DNA of 64,000 nucleotides from Cyrtodaria siliqua (Eukaryota > Mollusca > Bivalvia > Adapedonta > Hiatellidae), in assembly GCA_037043455.1 (NCBI GenBank), contig JAWPHD010003099.1, positions 124,001-188,000 on the forward strand. Direction: 5' to 3'. The position numbers and the translations under genes are program-made. Position 1 is the stretch's first letter. Every line of letters begins with the position of its first letter. Under the pieces are notes generated by a model that saw only the letters and a program-made list of their open reading frames with translations, was not told the DNA's origin and made no database searches. Below are positions 1-14,849 of the stretch, one piece after another.

Positions 1-3000
1 ACTGTGTGTTTAAATGAGTATACTATTCAAGTAACAGCTATGACCAATCTGTGTGTGTCAATGAGTATACTATCCAAGATACAACTATGACCAAACTGTG
101 TGTATAATTGAGTATACTATCCAAGTTGAGACAATGACCAAACTGTGTGTATAAATGAGTATACTGGCCAAGATGCAACTATTATCAAACTGTGTGTATA
201 AATGGGCATACTATCCAAGTAACAGCTATGACCAAACTGTGTGTATAAATGGGTATACTATCCATGTAACAGCTATGACCAAACTGTGTGTATAAATGAC
301 TATACTAACCAAGATACAACTATGACCAAACTGTGTGTTTAAATGAGTATACTATTCAAGATACAACTATGACCAAACTGTGTGTATAAATGAGTATACT
401 ATCCAAGATACAACTATGACCAAATTGTGTGTATAAATGAGTATACTATCCAAGATGAGACAATGACCAAACTGTGTGTATAAATTAGTATACTATCCAA
501 GTAACAACTATGACCAAACTGTGTGTATAAATGAGTATACAATCCAAGATAAAGCTATAACCAAACTGTGTGTATAAATTAGTATACTATCCAAGATAAA
601 ACTATGTCCAAACTGTGTGTATAAATGAGTATACTATCCAAGATTAGACTATGATCAAACTTTGTGTATAAATGAGTATACTATCCAAGATACAAATATG
701 ACCAAACTGTGTGTATAAATGTGTATAATATCCACGATACAACTATGATCAAACTGTGTGTATAAATGAGTAAACTATCCAAGATATACAACTATGACCA
801 AACTGTGTGTATAAATGAGTATACTATCGAAGATGAGACAATGACCAAAGTGTATGTATAAATGTGTATACTATCCAAGATACAACTATGACCAAACTGT
901 GTGTATAAATGAGTATACTGTCCAAGATACAGCTATGATCAAACTGTGTGTATAAATGAGTATACTATCCAAGATACAACTATGACCAAACTGTATGGAT
1001 AAATGAGTATACTATCAAAGATACAACTGTGGCCAAATTGTTTGTATAAATGAGTATAGTATCCAAGATACAACTATGACCAAACTGTGTGTATAAATGA
1101 GTATACTATCCAAGATACAACTGTGATCAAACTGTGTGTATAAATGAGTATACTATCCAAGATACAGATAAGATCAAACTGTGTGTATAAATGACTATAC
1201 TATCCAAGGTACAACTATGACCAAACTGTATGTATAAATGAGTATACTATCCAAGATACAACTCTGACCAAACTGTGTCTATAAATGAGTATACTATCCA
1301 AGATACAACTATGACCACACTGTGTGTATAAATGATAATATTATCCTAGATACAACTATGACCAAACTGTGTCTATAAATGAGTATACTATCCAAGATAC
1401 AACTATGACCACACTGTGTGTATAAATGATAATATTATCCTAGATACAACTATGACCAAACTGTGTGTGTACATGACTATACTATCCAAGATGCAACCAT
1501 GACAAAACTTTTTGTATAAATGAGTATACTATCCGAGATTCAATTATTATCCATCTGTGTGTAAAATGACTATACTATCCAAGATTCAACTATGACCAAA
1601 CTTTGAGTATAAATGAGTATATACTATCCAAGATACAACTATGACCAAATTGTTTGTATACATGACTATACTATCCAAAAGGCAACTATGAACAAACTGT
1701 GTGTATAAATGAGTATACTATCCAAGATACAAATATGACCAAACTGTTTGTATACATGACTATACTATCCAAGATGCAACTATGACCAAACTTTGAGTAT
1801 AAATGAGTATATACTATCCAAGATACAACTATGACCAAATTGTTTGTATACATGACTATACTATCCAAAAGGCAACTATGAACAAACTGTGTGTATAAAT
1901 GAGTATACTATCCAAGATACAAATATGACCAAACTATTTGTATACATGACTATACTATCCAAGATGCAACTATGACCAAACAGTGTGTATGAATGAGTAT
2001 ACTATCCAAGATTCAACTATTATCAAATTGTGTGTATAAATGGGTATATTATCCGAGATTCAACTATGACCAAATTGTGTGCATAAATGAGTATACTATC
2101 CAAGATACAACTATGACCAAACTGTGTGTATAAATAAGTATACTATCCAAGATAAGACAATGACCAAACTGTGTATATAAATGGATATACTATCCAAGAT
2201 GCAACTATGACCAAACTGTGTGTATAAATGATTAAACTATCCAAGATTCAACTATTATCAAACTGTGTGTATAAATGAGTATACTATCCAAGATACAACT
2301 ATGACTAAACTGTGTGTATACATGTGTATACTATCCAAGATAAGACAATGACCAAACTGTGCGTATAAATGAATATAATATCCGAGACACAACTATGACC
2401 AAACTGTGTGTATAAATGAGTATACTATCCAAGATACAACTATGACCAAACTGTATGTATAAATGATTATACTATCCAAGATACGACTATGACCAAACAG
2501 TGTGTATAAATGAGTATACTATCCAAGATACAACTATGACCAAACTGTGTGTATTAATGAGTATACTATCCAAGATGAGACAATGACAAAACCGTGTGTA
2601 TAAATGAGTATTCTATCCAAGGTACAACTATGACCAAACTGTGTATATAAATGACTATACTGTCCAAGATACAACTATGACCAAACTGTGTATATAAATG
2701 AGTATACTATCCAAGATACATCTATGACCAAACAGTGTGTATAAATGAGTATACTCTTCAAGATACAACTATGACGAAACAGTGTTATGAATGAGTATAC
2801 TATCCAAGATGAGACAATGTCTAAACTGTGTGTATAAATGAGTATACTATCCAAGATACAACTATGATCAACTGTGTGTATAAATGTGTATACTAAACTA
2901 TCCAAGATGAGACAATGACCAAACTGTGTGTATAAATGAGCATACTATCCAAGATGCAATTATGATCAAACTGTGTGTATAAATGAGTATACTACCCAAG

Positions 3001-6000
3001 ATACAACTATGACCAAATTGTGTGTATAAATGGGTATACTATCTAAGTAACAGTTATGACCAAACTGTGTATATAAATGGGTATACTATCCAAGTAACAG
3101 CTATGACCAAACTGTGTGTATAATTGAGTATACTATCCGAGACACAACTATGACCACACTGTGTGTATAAATGACTATACTATCCAAAATACAACTATGA
3201 CCAAACTGTGTGTATAAATGAGTATACTATCGAAGATACAACTGTGAACAAACTGTATGTATGAATGAGTATACTATCCAAGATACAACTATGACCACAC
3301 TGTGTGTATAAATGACTATTTTATCCGAGACACAACCATGACCAAACTGTGTGTATAAATGGGTATACTATCCAAGATACAACTATGACCAAACTGTGTG
3401 AGTACATGACTATACTAACCAAGAAGATACAACTGTGAACAAACTGTATGTATGAATGAGTATACTATCCAAGATACAACTATGACCACACTGTGTGTAT
3501 AAATGACTATTTTATCCGAGACACAACCATGACCAAACTGTGTGTATAAATGGGTATACTATCCAAGTAACAGCTATGACCAAACTGTGTGTATAATTGA
3601 GTATACTATCCGAGACACAACTATGACCACACTGTGTGTATAAATGACTATACTATCCAAAATACAACTATGGCCAAACTTTGTGTATAAATGAGTATGC
3701 TATCCGAGATTCAACTATTATCAAAATGTGTGTATAAATGAGAATACTATCCAAGATACAACTATGACCAAACTGTATGTATAAATGAGTATACTATCCA
3801 AGTAACAGTTATTACCAACCTGTGTGTATAAATGAGTATACTATCCAAGTTACAACTATGAACAAACTGTGTGTATAAATGAGTATTCTATCCAAGATAT
3901 AAATATGACAACACTGTGTGTATAAATGAGTATACTATACAAGACACAACTATGACCAAACTGTGTTTATACATGAGTATACTATCCAAGATGCAACTAT
4001 AACCACACTGTGTGTATAAATGTGTATACTATCCAAGATACAAATATGACCACACTGTATGTATAAATCAGAATACTATCCAAGATACAACACTAACCAC
4101 ACTGTGTGTATAAATGAGTGTACTATCCAAGATACAACTATAACCACACTGTGTGTATAAATGAGTATACTATCCAAGATACAACTATAACGACACTGTG
4201 TTTATAAATGAGTATACTATCCAAGATACAACTATGACCAAACTGTATGTATAAATGAGTATACTATCCAATATACAACTGTGACCAAACTGTATATATA
4301 AATGAGTATACTATCCAAGATAGAACTATTATCACACTATGTGTATAAATGACTATACTATCCGAGACACAACCATGACCAAATTGTGTGTGTAAATGAG
4401 TATCCTATCCAAGATACAACTATGATCACACTATGTGTATAAATGACTATACTATCCGAGACACAACCATGACCAAATTGTGTGTGTAAATGAGTATCCT
4501 ATCCAAGATACAACTATGGTCTCACTGTGTGTATAAATGACTATACTATCCGAGACACAACCATGACCAAATTGTGTGTATAAATGAGTATAATATCCAA
4601 GATACAACTATGATCACACTGTGTGTATAAATGACTATACTATCCGAGACAAAACCATGACCAAACTGTGGGTATAAATGAGTATATTATCCAAGATACA
4701 ACTATGACCACACTGTGTGTATAAATAAGTATACTATCTAAGATACAACTGTGAACAAACTGTATGTATAAATGAGTATACTATCCAATATACAACTATG
4801 ACCACACTGTGTGTATAAATGACTATTTTATCCGAGACACAATCATGACCAAACTGTGTGTATAAATGGGTATACTATCCAAGATACAACCATGACCAAA
4901 CTGTGTGTATAAATGAGTATACTATCCAAGATACAACTATGACCACACTGCGTGTATAAATGATCATATTATCCAAGATACAACTATGACAAAATTGTGT
5001 GTATACATTACTATACTATCCAAGATACAACTATGTCCAATCTGTGTGTATAAATGAGTATACTATCCAAGATACAACTTTGACCACACTGTGTGTATAA
5101 ATGAGTATACTCTCCAAGATACAATTATGACCAAACTGTATATATAAATGAGTATATTATCCAAGAAACATCTGTGACCAAACTGTATGTATCAATGAGT
5201 ATACTATCCAAGATACAAATAAGACCACACTGTGTCTATAAATGACGTTGAAATCCGAGACACAACCATGACCAAACTGTGTGTATAAATGGGTAAACTA
5301 TCCAAGATACAACCATGACCAAACTGCGTGTATAAATGAGCATACTATCCAAGATAAAACTATGACCACACTGTGTGTATAAATGATAATATTATCCAAG
5401 ATACAACTATTACCAAACTGTGTGTATACATGACTTTACTATCCAAGATACAACTATGACCAAACTGTGTGTGTACATTACTATACTATCCAAGATGCAA
5501 CTATGACCAAACTTTGTGTATAAATTAGTATACTATCCGAGATTCAACTATTATCAAACTGTGTGTATAAATGAGTACACTATCCAAGATACAACTATGA
5601 CCAAACTGTGTGTATAAATAACTATACTATCCAATATACAACTATGACCAAACTGTTTGTATACATGACTATACTATCCCAGATGCAACTATGACCAAAC
5701 TTTGTGTATAAATGAGTGTATACTATCCAAGATACAACTATGACCAAACTGTTTGTATACATGACCAAACTATCCAAGATGCAACTATGACCAAACTGTG
5801 TGTATAAATGAGTAAACTATTCAAGATTCAACTATTATCAAACTATGTGTATAAATGAATATACTATCCAAGATACAACTATGACCAAACTGTGTGTATA
5901 AATGAGTATACTATCCAAGATAAGACTATGACCAATCAGTTTGTATAAATGAGTATACTATCCAAGATACAACTATGACCAAACTGTTTGTATAAATGAG

Positions 6001-9000
6001 TATACTATCCAAGATGAGACAATGACAAAACTTTGTGTATAAATGACTATACTATTCGAGACACAACCATGACCAAATTGTGTGTATAAATGAGTATACT
6101 ATCCAAGATACACCTATGACCACACTGTGTGTATAAATGAGTATACTATCCAAGATACAACTATGACCAAACTGTATGTATAAATGAGTATACTATCTAA
6201 CATACAACTGTGACCAAACTGTATATATAAATGAGTATACTATCCAAGATACAACTATGATCACACTGTGTGTATAAATGACTATACTATCCGAGACACA
6301 ACCATGACCAAATTGTGTGTATAAATGAGTATACTATCCAAGATACACCTATGACCACACTGTGTGTATAAATGAGTATACTATCCAAGATAAAACTATG
6401 ACAAAACTGTATGTCTCAAGGAATGTACTATCCAAGATACAACTGTGAACAAACTGTATGTATAAATGACTATACTATCCAAGATACAACTATGACCTAA
6501 CTGTGTGTACATGACTATACTATCCAAGATGCAACTATGACCAAACTTTGTTTATAAATGAATATACTATCCGAGATTCAACTATTATCAAACTGTGTGT
6601 ATAAATGAGTATACTATCCAAGATACAACTATGATCTAACTGTGTGTATAAATGACTATACTATCCAAGATACAACTATGACCAAACTGTGTGTATACAT
6701 GACTATACTATCCAAGATGCAACTATGACCAAACTTTGTTGATAAATGAATATACAATCCGAGATTCAACTATTATCAAACTGTTTGTATAAATGAGTAT
6801 ACTATCCAAGATGCAGCTATGACCAAACTTTGTGTATAAATGAGTATACTCTCCAAGATACAACTATGACCAAACTGTTTGTATACATGACTATACTATT
6901 CAAGATGCAACTATGACCAAACTGTGTGTATAAATGAGTATACTATCTAAGATACAAATATGACCAAACTGTTTGGATACATGACTATACTATCCAAGAT
7001 GCAACTATGACCAAACTGTGTGTATAAATGAGTATACTATCCAAGATTCAACTATTATCAAACTGTGTGTATAAATGGGTATATTATCCGAGATTCAACT
7101 ATGACCAAACTGTGTGTATAAATCAGTATACTATCCAATATTAAACTATGACCAAACTGTGTGTATACATGACTATACTATCCCAGATGCAACTATGACC
7201 ACACTGTGTGTATATATGAGTATACTATCCAAGATACAACTATGACCAAACTGTATGTGTAAATGAGTATACTATCCAACATACAACTGTGATCAAACTG
7301 TATATATAAATGAGTATACTATCCAAGATACAACTATGATCACACTGTGTGTATAAATGACTATACTATCCGAGACACAACCATGACCAAATTGTGTGTA
7401 TAAATGAGTATACTATCCTAGATACAATAAGACCACACTCTTTGTATAAATGAGTATACTATCCAAGATACAACTGTGAACAATCTGTATGTATAAATGA
7501 GTATACTATCCAAGATACAAATATGACCACATTGTGTGTATAAATGACTATTTTATCCGAGACACAACCATGACCAAACTGTGTGTATAAATGTGTATAC
7601 TATCCAAGAAACAACCATGACCAAACTGTGTGTATAAATGAGTATACTATCCAAGATACAACTATGACCACACTGTGTGTATAAATGATCATATTATCCA
7701 AGATACAACTATGACCAAACTGTGTGTATACATTACTATACTATCCAAGATACAACTATGACCTAACTGTGTGTGTACATGACTATACTATCCAAGATGC
7801 AACTATGACCACACTTTGTTTATAAATGAATATACTATCCGAGATTCAAATATTATCAAACTGTGTGTATAAATGAGTATACTATCCAAGATACAACTAT
7901 GACCAAACTGTGTGTATAAATGGGTATATTATCCGAGATTCAACTATGACCAAACTGTGTGTATAAATGAGTATACTATCCAAGATACAACTATGACCAA
8001 ACTGTGTGTATACATGACTATACTATCCAAGATGCAACTATGACCAAATTTTGTGTATAAATGAGTATACTATCCAAGATACAACTAGGACCAAACTGTT
8101 TGTATACATGACTATACTATCCAAGATGCAACTATGACCAAACTGTGTGTATAAATGAGTATACTATCCAAGATTCAACTATTATCAAACTGTGTGTATA
8201 AATGGGTTTATTATCCGAGATTCAACTATGACCAAACTGTGTGTATAAATCAGTATACTATCCAATAATCAACTATGACCAAACTGTGTGTATACATGAC
8301 TATACTATCCAAGACTCAACTATGACCAAACTGTGTGTATACTATCTACGAGTATACTATCGAAGATGAGACAATGACCAAACTGTATGTATAAATGAGT
8401 ATACTATCCAAGATACAACTATGACCAAACTGTGTGTATAAATGAGTATACTATCCAAGATACAACTATGACCAAACTGTGTGTATACATGACTATACTA
8501 TCCAAGATGCAACTATGACCAAATTTTGTCTATAAATGAGTATACTATCCAAGATACAATTATGACCAAACTGTTTTTATACGTGACTATACTATCCAAG
8601 ATGCAACTATGACCAAACTGTGTGTATAAATGAGTATACTATCTAAGATACAAATATGACCAAACTGTTTGTATACATGACTATACTATCCAAGATGCAA
8701 CTATGACCAAACTGTGTGTATAAATGAGTATACTATCCAAGATTCAACTATTATCAAACTGTGTGTATAAATGGGTATATTATCCGAGATTCAACTATGA
8801 CCAAACTGTGTGTATAAATCAGTATACTATCAAATATTCAACTATGACCAAACTGTGTGTATACATGACTATACTATCCAAGACTCAACTATGACCAAAC
8901 TGTGTGTATACTATCTACGTGTATACTATCGAAGATGAGACAATGACCAAACTGTGTGTATAAATGAGTATACTATCCACGATGCAACTGTGACCAAACT

Positions 9001-9590
9001 GTGTGTATACTATCTTCGAGTATACTATCGAAGATGAGACAATGACCAAACTGTGTGTATAAATCAGTATACTATCCAATATTCAACTATGACCAAACTG
9101 TGTGTATACATGACTATACTATCCAAGACTCAGCTATGACCAAACTGTGTGTATAAATGAGTATACTATCCAAGATACAACTATGACCAAACTGTGTGTA
9201 TACATGACTATACTATCCAATACTCAACTATGTTCAAACTGTGTGTATACATGAGCATAGTGTACACGATGCAACTATGACCAAACTGTGTTTATAAACG
9301 ATTATACTATGACCAAACTGTGTTTATAAATGAGCATACTATCCACGATGCAACTATGACCAAACTGTGTCTATAAATGATTATACTATGACCAAACTGT
9401 GTTTATAAATGAGCCTACTATCCACGATGCAACTATGACCAAACTGTGTTTATAGATGAGTATACTGTGACCAAACTGTGTGTATAAATGAGATACTATC
9501 CACGATGCAACTATGACCAAACTGTGTGTATAAATGAGTATACTGTGACCAAACTGTGTGTATAAATGTGCATACTATCGAAGATACAAC
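1..9590. repeat. 47-bp minisatellite array, about 200 units
   Basis: Head-to-tail copies of a 47-bp unit with the core GACCAAACTGTGTGTATAAA followed by TGAGTATACTATCCAAGATA. For example, successive cores start at 1081 and 1128. The array begins before the window. Units differ by scattered substitutions (GAGTATAC/GACTATAC; AAGATACAAC/AAGATTCAAC/AAGATGCAAC) and short indels. Between about 9240 and 9560 shortened units of about 31 bp alternate with full ones. Sub-variants recur as blocks (for example around 7000-7200 and 8600-8850), which suggests higher-order duplication. The 60-76-codon frames here are repeat by-products. Confidence 0.95.
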
Positions 9591-10536
9591 TATGACCAAA
9601 CTGTGTGTATACTATCTACGAGTATACTATCGAAGATGAGACAATGACCAAACTGTGTGTATAAATGAGTATACTATCCACGATGCAACTGTAACCAAAC
9701 TGTGTGTATTTTATCTGCGAGTATACTATCGAAGATACAACCATGACAAAACTGTGTGTATACTATCTACGAGTATACTATCCAAGATACAACCATGACA
9801 AAACTGTGTGTATACTATCTACGAGTATACTATCATACTATCCAAGATACAACCATGACGAAACTGTGAGTATACTATCTACGAGTATACTATCCAAGAT
9901 ACAACCATGACAAAACTTTGAGTATACTATCTACGAGTATACTATTTAAGATACAACCATGACAAAACTGTGAGTATACTATCTACGAGTATACTATCCA
10001 TGATACAACCATGACAAAACTGTGTGTATACTATCTACGAGTATACTATCCAAGATACAACCATGACAAAACTGTCTGTATACTATCTACGAGTATACTA
10101 TCCAAGATACAACCATGACAAAACTGTGTGTATACTATCTACGAGTATACTATCCAAGACACAACCTTGACAAAACTGTGTGTATACTATCTATAAGTAT
10201 ACTATCCAAGATAGAACCATGAAACAACTGTGTGTATACTATCTACGAGTATACTATCCAAAATACAACTATGACACAACTGTGTGTAAACTATCTACGA
10301 GTATACTATCCAAGATACAACCATGACAAAACTGTGTGTAAACTATCTACGAGTATACTATCCAAGATACAACCATGACACAACTGTGTGTAATCTATCT
10401 ACGAGTATACTATCCAAGATACAACCATGACCAAATTGTGTGTATACTATATACGAGTATACTATCCAAGATACAACCATGACAAACTGTGTGTATACTA
10501 TCTACGAGTATACTATCCAAGATACAACTATGACCA
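9591..10536. repeat. 52-bp variant of the same minisatellite
   Basis: The unit changes to about 52 bp by gaining a second TATACTATC-type segment (TATACTATCTACGAGTATAC), while GACAAAACTG and AAGATACAACCATGA are kept. About 17 fairly uniform copies run to the edge of the palindrome at 10534. Transitional units occur earlier, near 8340 and 8910-9020. The block is more uniform than the 47-bp part, consistent with recent expansion from one variant unit. Confidence 0.9.
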
Positions 10537-10965
10537 TACTACACTTCTCAAAACTGCTAACTACACCGCTCACGTTTTGGGTTATATATATCGATGGGTT
10601 GAATGTTTTTCAATAAAATAAAAAGGAAATACCAATTCAATCATTTTTACATCATTTCATTTTATTTTTTTCATGGGCAATGCTAGAACTAAACCACAAT
10701 AAGCAATTACAAACGACCCATGTAAACACTAAAGTCACACTTTTATGAACAAGAAATGAAAAGTGTGACTTTAGTGTTTACATGGGTCGTTTGTAATTGC
10801 TTATTGTGGTTTAGTTCTAGCATTGCCCATGAAAAAAATAAAATGAAATGATGTAAAAATGATTGAATTGGTATTTCCTTTTTATTTTATTGAAAAACAT
10901 TCAACCCATCGATATATATAACCCAAAACGTAGCGGTGTAGTTAGCAGTTTTGAGAAGTGTATGG
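10534..10965. repeat. long near-perfect palindrome (foldback element)
   Basis: The left arm 10534-10744 and right arm 10759-10965 are inverted copies separated by a 14-nt loop. I see only a 3-bp indel near the outer end and a 1-bp indel in CACCGCTCACG/CACCGCTACG. The arms carry ordinary AT-rich DNA and no recognisable coding sequence. The left flank is the minisatellite and the right flank is unrelated, so the symmetry stops at the arms. It may be a foldback or MITE-type element. No clear target-site duplication is visible. Confidence 0.9.
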
Positions 10966-11293
10966 TGATTAATACCAGCAGTATTTCGATAAATAGATAT
11001 ACTGGCGGTCAATGAGTCCCAATACCAGTAGATTATATGGGTGTTAAATTGTATTGCTAAAGTAATTTGTAATATTAAGCGCACATTTTGAAATTGAAGG
11101 ATATTAATTATGGATTGCAAAAAACCGGATTGTCTCAACATTCCTAAACATGGAGAATAGTGTTCAGTTAAGTTCACACTGGTAGAAAACAAAAGTCACA
11201 CATTTTAGTACCGGGTTATGTCCAACCATTTGATCGATCCTAAGAAACGTGTAACTCTAGCTGAGTGTGGCACGGCGTTATCATGCTGGATTC
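10966..11293. other. no gene recognised
   Basis: AT-rich sequence between two foldback structures. A 101-codon minus-strand frame (10887-11192) is partly inside the palindrome arm and shows no family features, so I do not call it. Confidence 0.6.
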
Positions 11294-11565
11294 AAGCTAA
11301 GATTCCATATACGCGGTATGCGGCATGCGAATGCGACAAAAAATGGAAATCATGTAGACGCACGATCTTGATTCCATATGTCCGGCTGCGAATGCGATTT
11401 GTCATGCGGCTGCGTATACGGCAAACTTGATCACTCCATGGAGCGATCGGCGCGAATGCGTACAAATAAAGATATGGAAGCTGAGCCTCAAGATCGTGCA
11501 TCTACATGATTTCCATTTTTTGTCGCATTCGCATGCCGCATACCGCGTATATGGAATCTTAGCTT
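11294..11565. repeat. CpG-rich inverted repeat (foldback)
   Basis: The 78-bp arms 11294-11371 and 11488-11565 are inverted copies with one visible mismatch (GTAGACGCACG against GTAGATGCACG). The roughly 116-bp centre repeats pieces of the arm theme (TTCCATAT, GCGAATGCG). The stretch is much richer in CG dinucleotides than its surroundings. It looks like a non-autonomous foldback element. No transposase is seen. Confidence 0.85.
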
Positions 11566-13060
11566 AACGTGAGGTGGGGATAATTATACAGATGGTATTA
11601 AACTTTATTTAAACATGTTTTGTTTTTAATAATTTCCGAAAACTGGCGGAAAGCCACTAGGTTTAGAATAACATAAAAAATATACATGTTTAATAACATT
11701 TCTGTTAAATGAAATGGACACAAGACATACTTATTTTAAAGGAACACATGACAATCTTGATTGGTTTAAACTCACGACGTCCCGTTAGTTTTTCTACATA
11801 ACTAATACATAGTTGCCATCATTAATATTAATTATTAAAATAGGTTAAAGCAAATTGTTTTACATATTACTAAATTCTAGTCATACCTGTCTTCACACCA
11901 GTCAAATCATGCAACTGTTTTTTTAAATGTAAGAGTTATGGAACGATCCGAAATGAGCCTTACTATAGGCATAGAAGAAGTGAATGGACTTCAGAGGCAA
12001 TTTGACCTTGGTGATTCTGACAAGGATGTTGGAATCGGCACATGGTATTGTTGAGATAAGTAGATGTGCCAAGTTATTTTAATGATGGCGATGGCGTAAT
12101 AAAATATGTGTATATATACTTAGAGTTATTAACTGTGTTTGTCGGGACCTCATTTTCCCTGATTTTGAATAGGAATTTTGATAGATTTTTGCCAAGCGCA
12201 TCGCTTTTTATCTAATAAATGATTTCTACTAGTTTCATTCTCATGATAAAGAATATGTCGTTTTGGCTGTTAAGTCATCAAATAAAATCCATCAAGTATT
12301 AAGAAAGTTATGATTTTACAAGTGGAGTATTTTTATTAAAATTGTCAATATTTACCAGTGCGGGACTAACTAAATGTATTTATCACATAACTTACGGTGT
12401 GGGCGTGAAATAACACCATTCTATATTTTCGTAATATCACTAGTTATATAAGTATGCAAATAAGCCTATTATGCGCTGTCGAAAAAAATCGATAATGACT
12501 ATGATCTAATTCCCACGGTTTATGTCGGTTTCGCGTTGGCAAAATGCAATAAAAGTCGATAGGCGAGTTATGTTATAAATAGAATCTAACATTCGTTCTC
12601 ATTCATTATCACCGGATGTTGAATGCCGGGACTGGAGCCATCGCCGGAAAGGGTGCTAGCTGGCTTCGTGTGGGAACTACGTCATCGGAAGTAGGATACC
12701 GGGACGAATAGCCATCACTAATGATGGACGTGCATAGGAGCACTGTCGAAATTAGTGGAAGTGAATTCTCGGAAGTGAAGTATTAGTGTCGGACACAGAG
12801 AACTGTACCGGAAGGACTCAGCTAGATATAGCTTTGAGACGACAACAGCTTTAATATAGCTTTGATATAGCTTTATCACATAAATACAGATATTCAGTTT
12901 GATTACAACCGATCATGCAGTCTAATTCTTAATTAAGATAGTGAATAGCGATTCATATTACTTCTATTAAAACGCTTTAAAAACGTTGATATTTCTACTT
13001 TGTCGTTGATGTTCATTTGTATATATATATATATTCATCTTGTTGTAAATAAATTGATTT
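11566..13060. other. intergenic, no gene; one dispersed repeat
   Basis: AT-rich DNA without a convincing frame. Positions 11733-11830 resemble 52365-52470 (AAAGG-ACACATG-CAATCTTGA, then AAACTCACG-GTCCCG), so a dispersed repeat is present. At 12570-12620 a TATAAATA box precedes ATTCGTTCTCATTC, and an AATAAA lies at 13047-13052. These could be the promoter and poly(A) signal of an LTR-type element, but I cannot define its ends. Confidence 0.4.
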
Positions 13061-13061
13061 T

Positions 13062-13505
13062 CTATGGGTGGCCATTACCGCCAAAAGTATGTTTATAATA
13101 AATCATCCAGTCAAATCGGTATTATATTTAATTCAATGTAAATGTAATTGATCTACTACATTTTTTGAAACCATGTAGTCAAACTTAAACAATCCGATGC
13201 TCTGTGAAGTAATCCGGAGTAATTTATCAAACCATCTAATCGAACTTGAAAATACTCAATGCAATGCTAGACAGTACACTCGAAAATATCAATCACTGTA
13301 AGAGAATATGAACCAGTCTAAAAGTAGCTCAGTCAATTTATCGATACGTGAAACAATCTAAAGGAAACTGAATTAATGCAAGACCAAAACACTCAGTTCA
13401 ATGACAGCAGAATCAATTTGACATAAGACAAATGTAAAGTGAATCAATTCGGTGCGAGGGCGCCACTTGCACATGGTTACGGGTAAAAGCCGTACCTTAC
13501 CGTAA
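13062..13505 (+). repeat. dispersed repeat, copy 1 of an inverted pair
   Basis: This stretch aligns with the reverse complement of 18552-19026 over its whole length. It starts at GGTGGCCATTACCGCCAAAA and passes AATCATCCAGTCAAA, ACAATCCGATGCT, CCATCTAATCGAACTTGAAA, GATACGTGAAACAATCTA and GTGCGAGGG. Both copies have many substitutions and small indels, so they are old. The family is not identified; it could be the internal part of a retroelement, since an AATAAA lies just before it. Confidence 0.75.
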
Positions 13506-14849
13506 ATTCCGAACTATAACGGAAATAGTAGGTGCGTTGTACAGGGATTACCGAGAGTAGTAGTGAATAGTTTAGCTTAGTTTACCAAAAGCGATTATCA
13601 GTATAAATCGGACATAAAATATATAAAGGACAGAAGATAATGTTCATCAAAATATTTCTATTATTATAAAAAATAGCATACACACCGCGTCTAACATAGA
13701 ACGCGTCATATATTGCATTCCATAACCAGTATTTCCTGCTGAAGTCATTTGGGGACAGGCGACTGAGGTAAGAAAACCACGTTATTTGTATAGATATTTC
13801 CGGGTTTTTAGCATAAGATATAGTGCGTACGAGCCGGAAAGGATTGAAGTTTTACTTTCTCGTATCAATTTAACCGAAAATCCCCATTTTTTTTTAAATC
13901 ATCAGTGAGAAAGGACGGTTTTTCGTCGTTCTCGGATGGGGATGGACATGTCGTGTATAAAATCCAATAATTTCATACATATATATCCCAGAACATATTT
14001 TTTGTAGCTGATCATACAAAAAGCACTCAATTAGATGGTCAGACACAGTAAATGTGTTTTAAAATTGTCAATTAACGCGCAAATAAATAAAAACGTTGAT
14101 GATTTAACAAAATCTCCCCATAATTCATGAAGGATTGCACCCTCTGTCTTCAAACATGTGCTCGTGTGACGTCTCGTTCCGTAGTTGGAAACTTAACCCC
14201 GCCCTACTCACACACTAGACACTTTCCAGCTCTGGGCGGGTTTAAGTTTCCAAATCCGGAACGAAAACAGCGTTATATATTTTAAAAGGTAAACATTTAA
14301 GAAAAATATGTCTGCTGAAACATGGAGTCGTACAAAACAAATCCCTTCCCTTTGTTGAGTTATATGCATGCACGCGTGGTATTTAAGGTTTTGTCTATTG
14401 AAATAGGGCGATCTTTTACGCAGGAATTGCTGCATATCTTCAAAAAACTCGCTTGCTGAGGTAGATACTGATACCTACCTATTCTATAATTTCTCATAAT
14501 ATAATATTTATTTTGGGAGTGTAATAAATCCATGCTATATTTATAAGCGAGAATGACCCGCATGATGTCTATTCGCCACATCACGGTTACAAAGTTCTAT
14601 CTATTTTTTATTAAATTATATAACCTGCTTTATTCCTTTACTTACATCTTTCAATTTTAACAGCATTTAAATAATATCAAATAGTTGACAAAATGTCATT
14701 TACTCAAAGAACAAAGATCAATTAAATCCTGCAATCGATAGAAGCCACCTTGCCGAATGACGTCATATCATAATGAAAAGACGTAAATTGACGAAGTATC
14801 GTAACGAAAAAAGGTATATTGATGAGACCTCGTCGTATAATAAAATGCC
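13506..14849. other. no gene recognised
   Basis: AT-rich DNA. Two overlapping 74-75-codon minus-strand frames at 14208-14584 have no recognisable features and are not called. A CGTTCCG-containing inverted motif (CGTTCCGTAGTTGGAAACTT at 14174 against GGAACG near 14257) may mark a small hairpin element. Confidence 0.45.

Noticed and set aside
1..10536. CRISPR-like regular repeats
   Set aside because: Units are contiguous with no unique spacers, vary by substitution, and the sequence is clearly eukaryotic.
10534..10965. Palindrome as a whole-read hairpin artefact
   Set aside because: An adapter-less hairpin read would continue the mirror symmetry into the minisatellite; here the right flank is unrelated sequence. 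Not fully excluded.
12560..13505. An LTR retrotransposon at TATAAATA...AATAAA
   Set aside because: No paired LTR, primer-binding site that I can defend, or gag/pol frame is visible.
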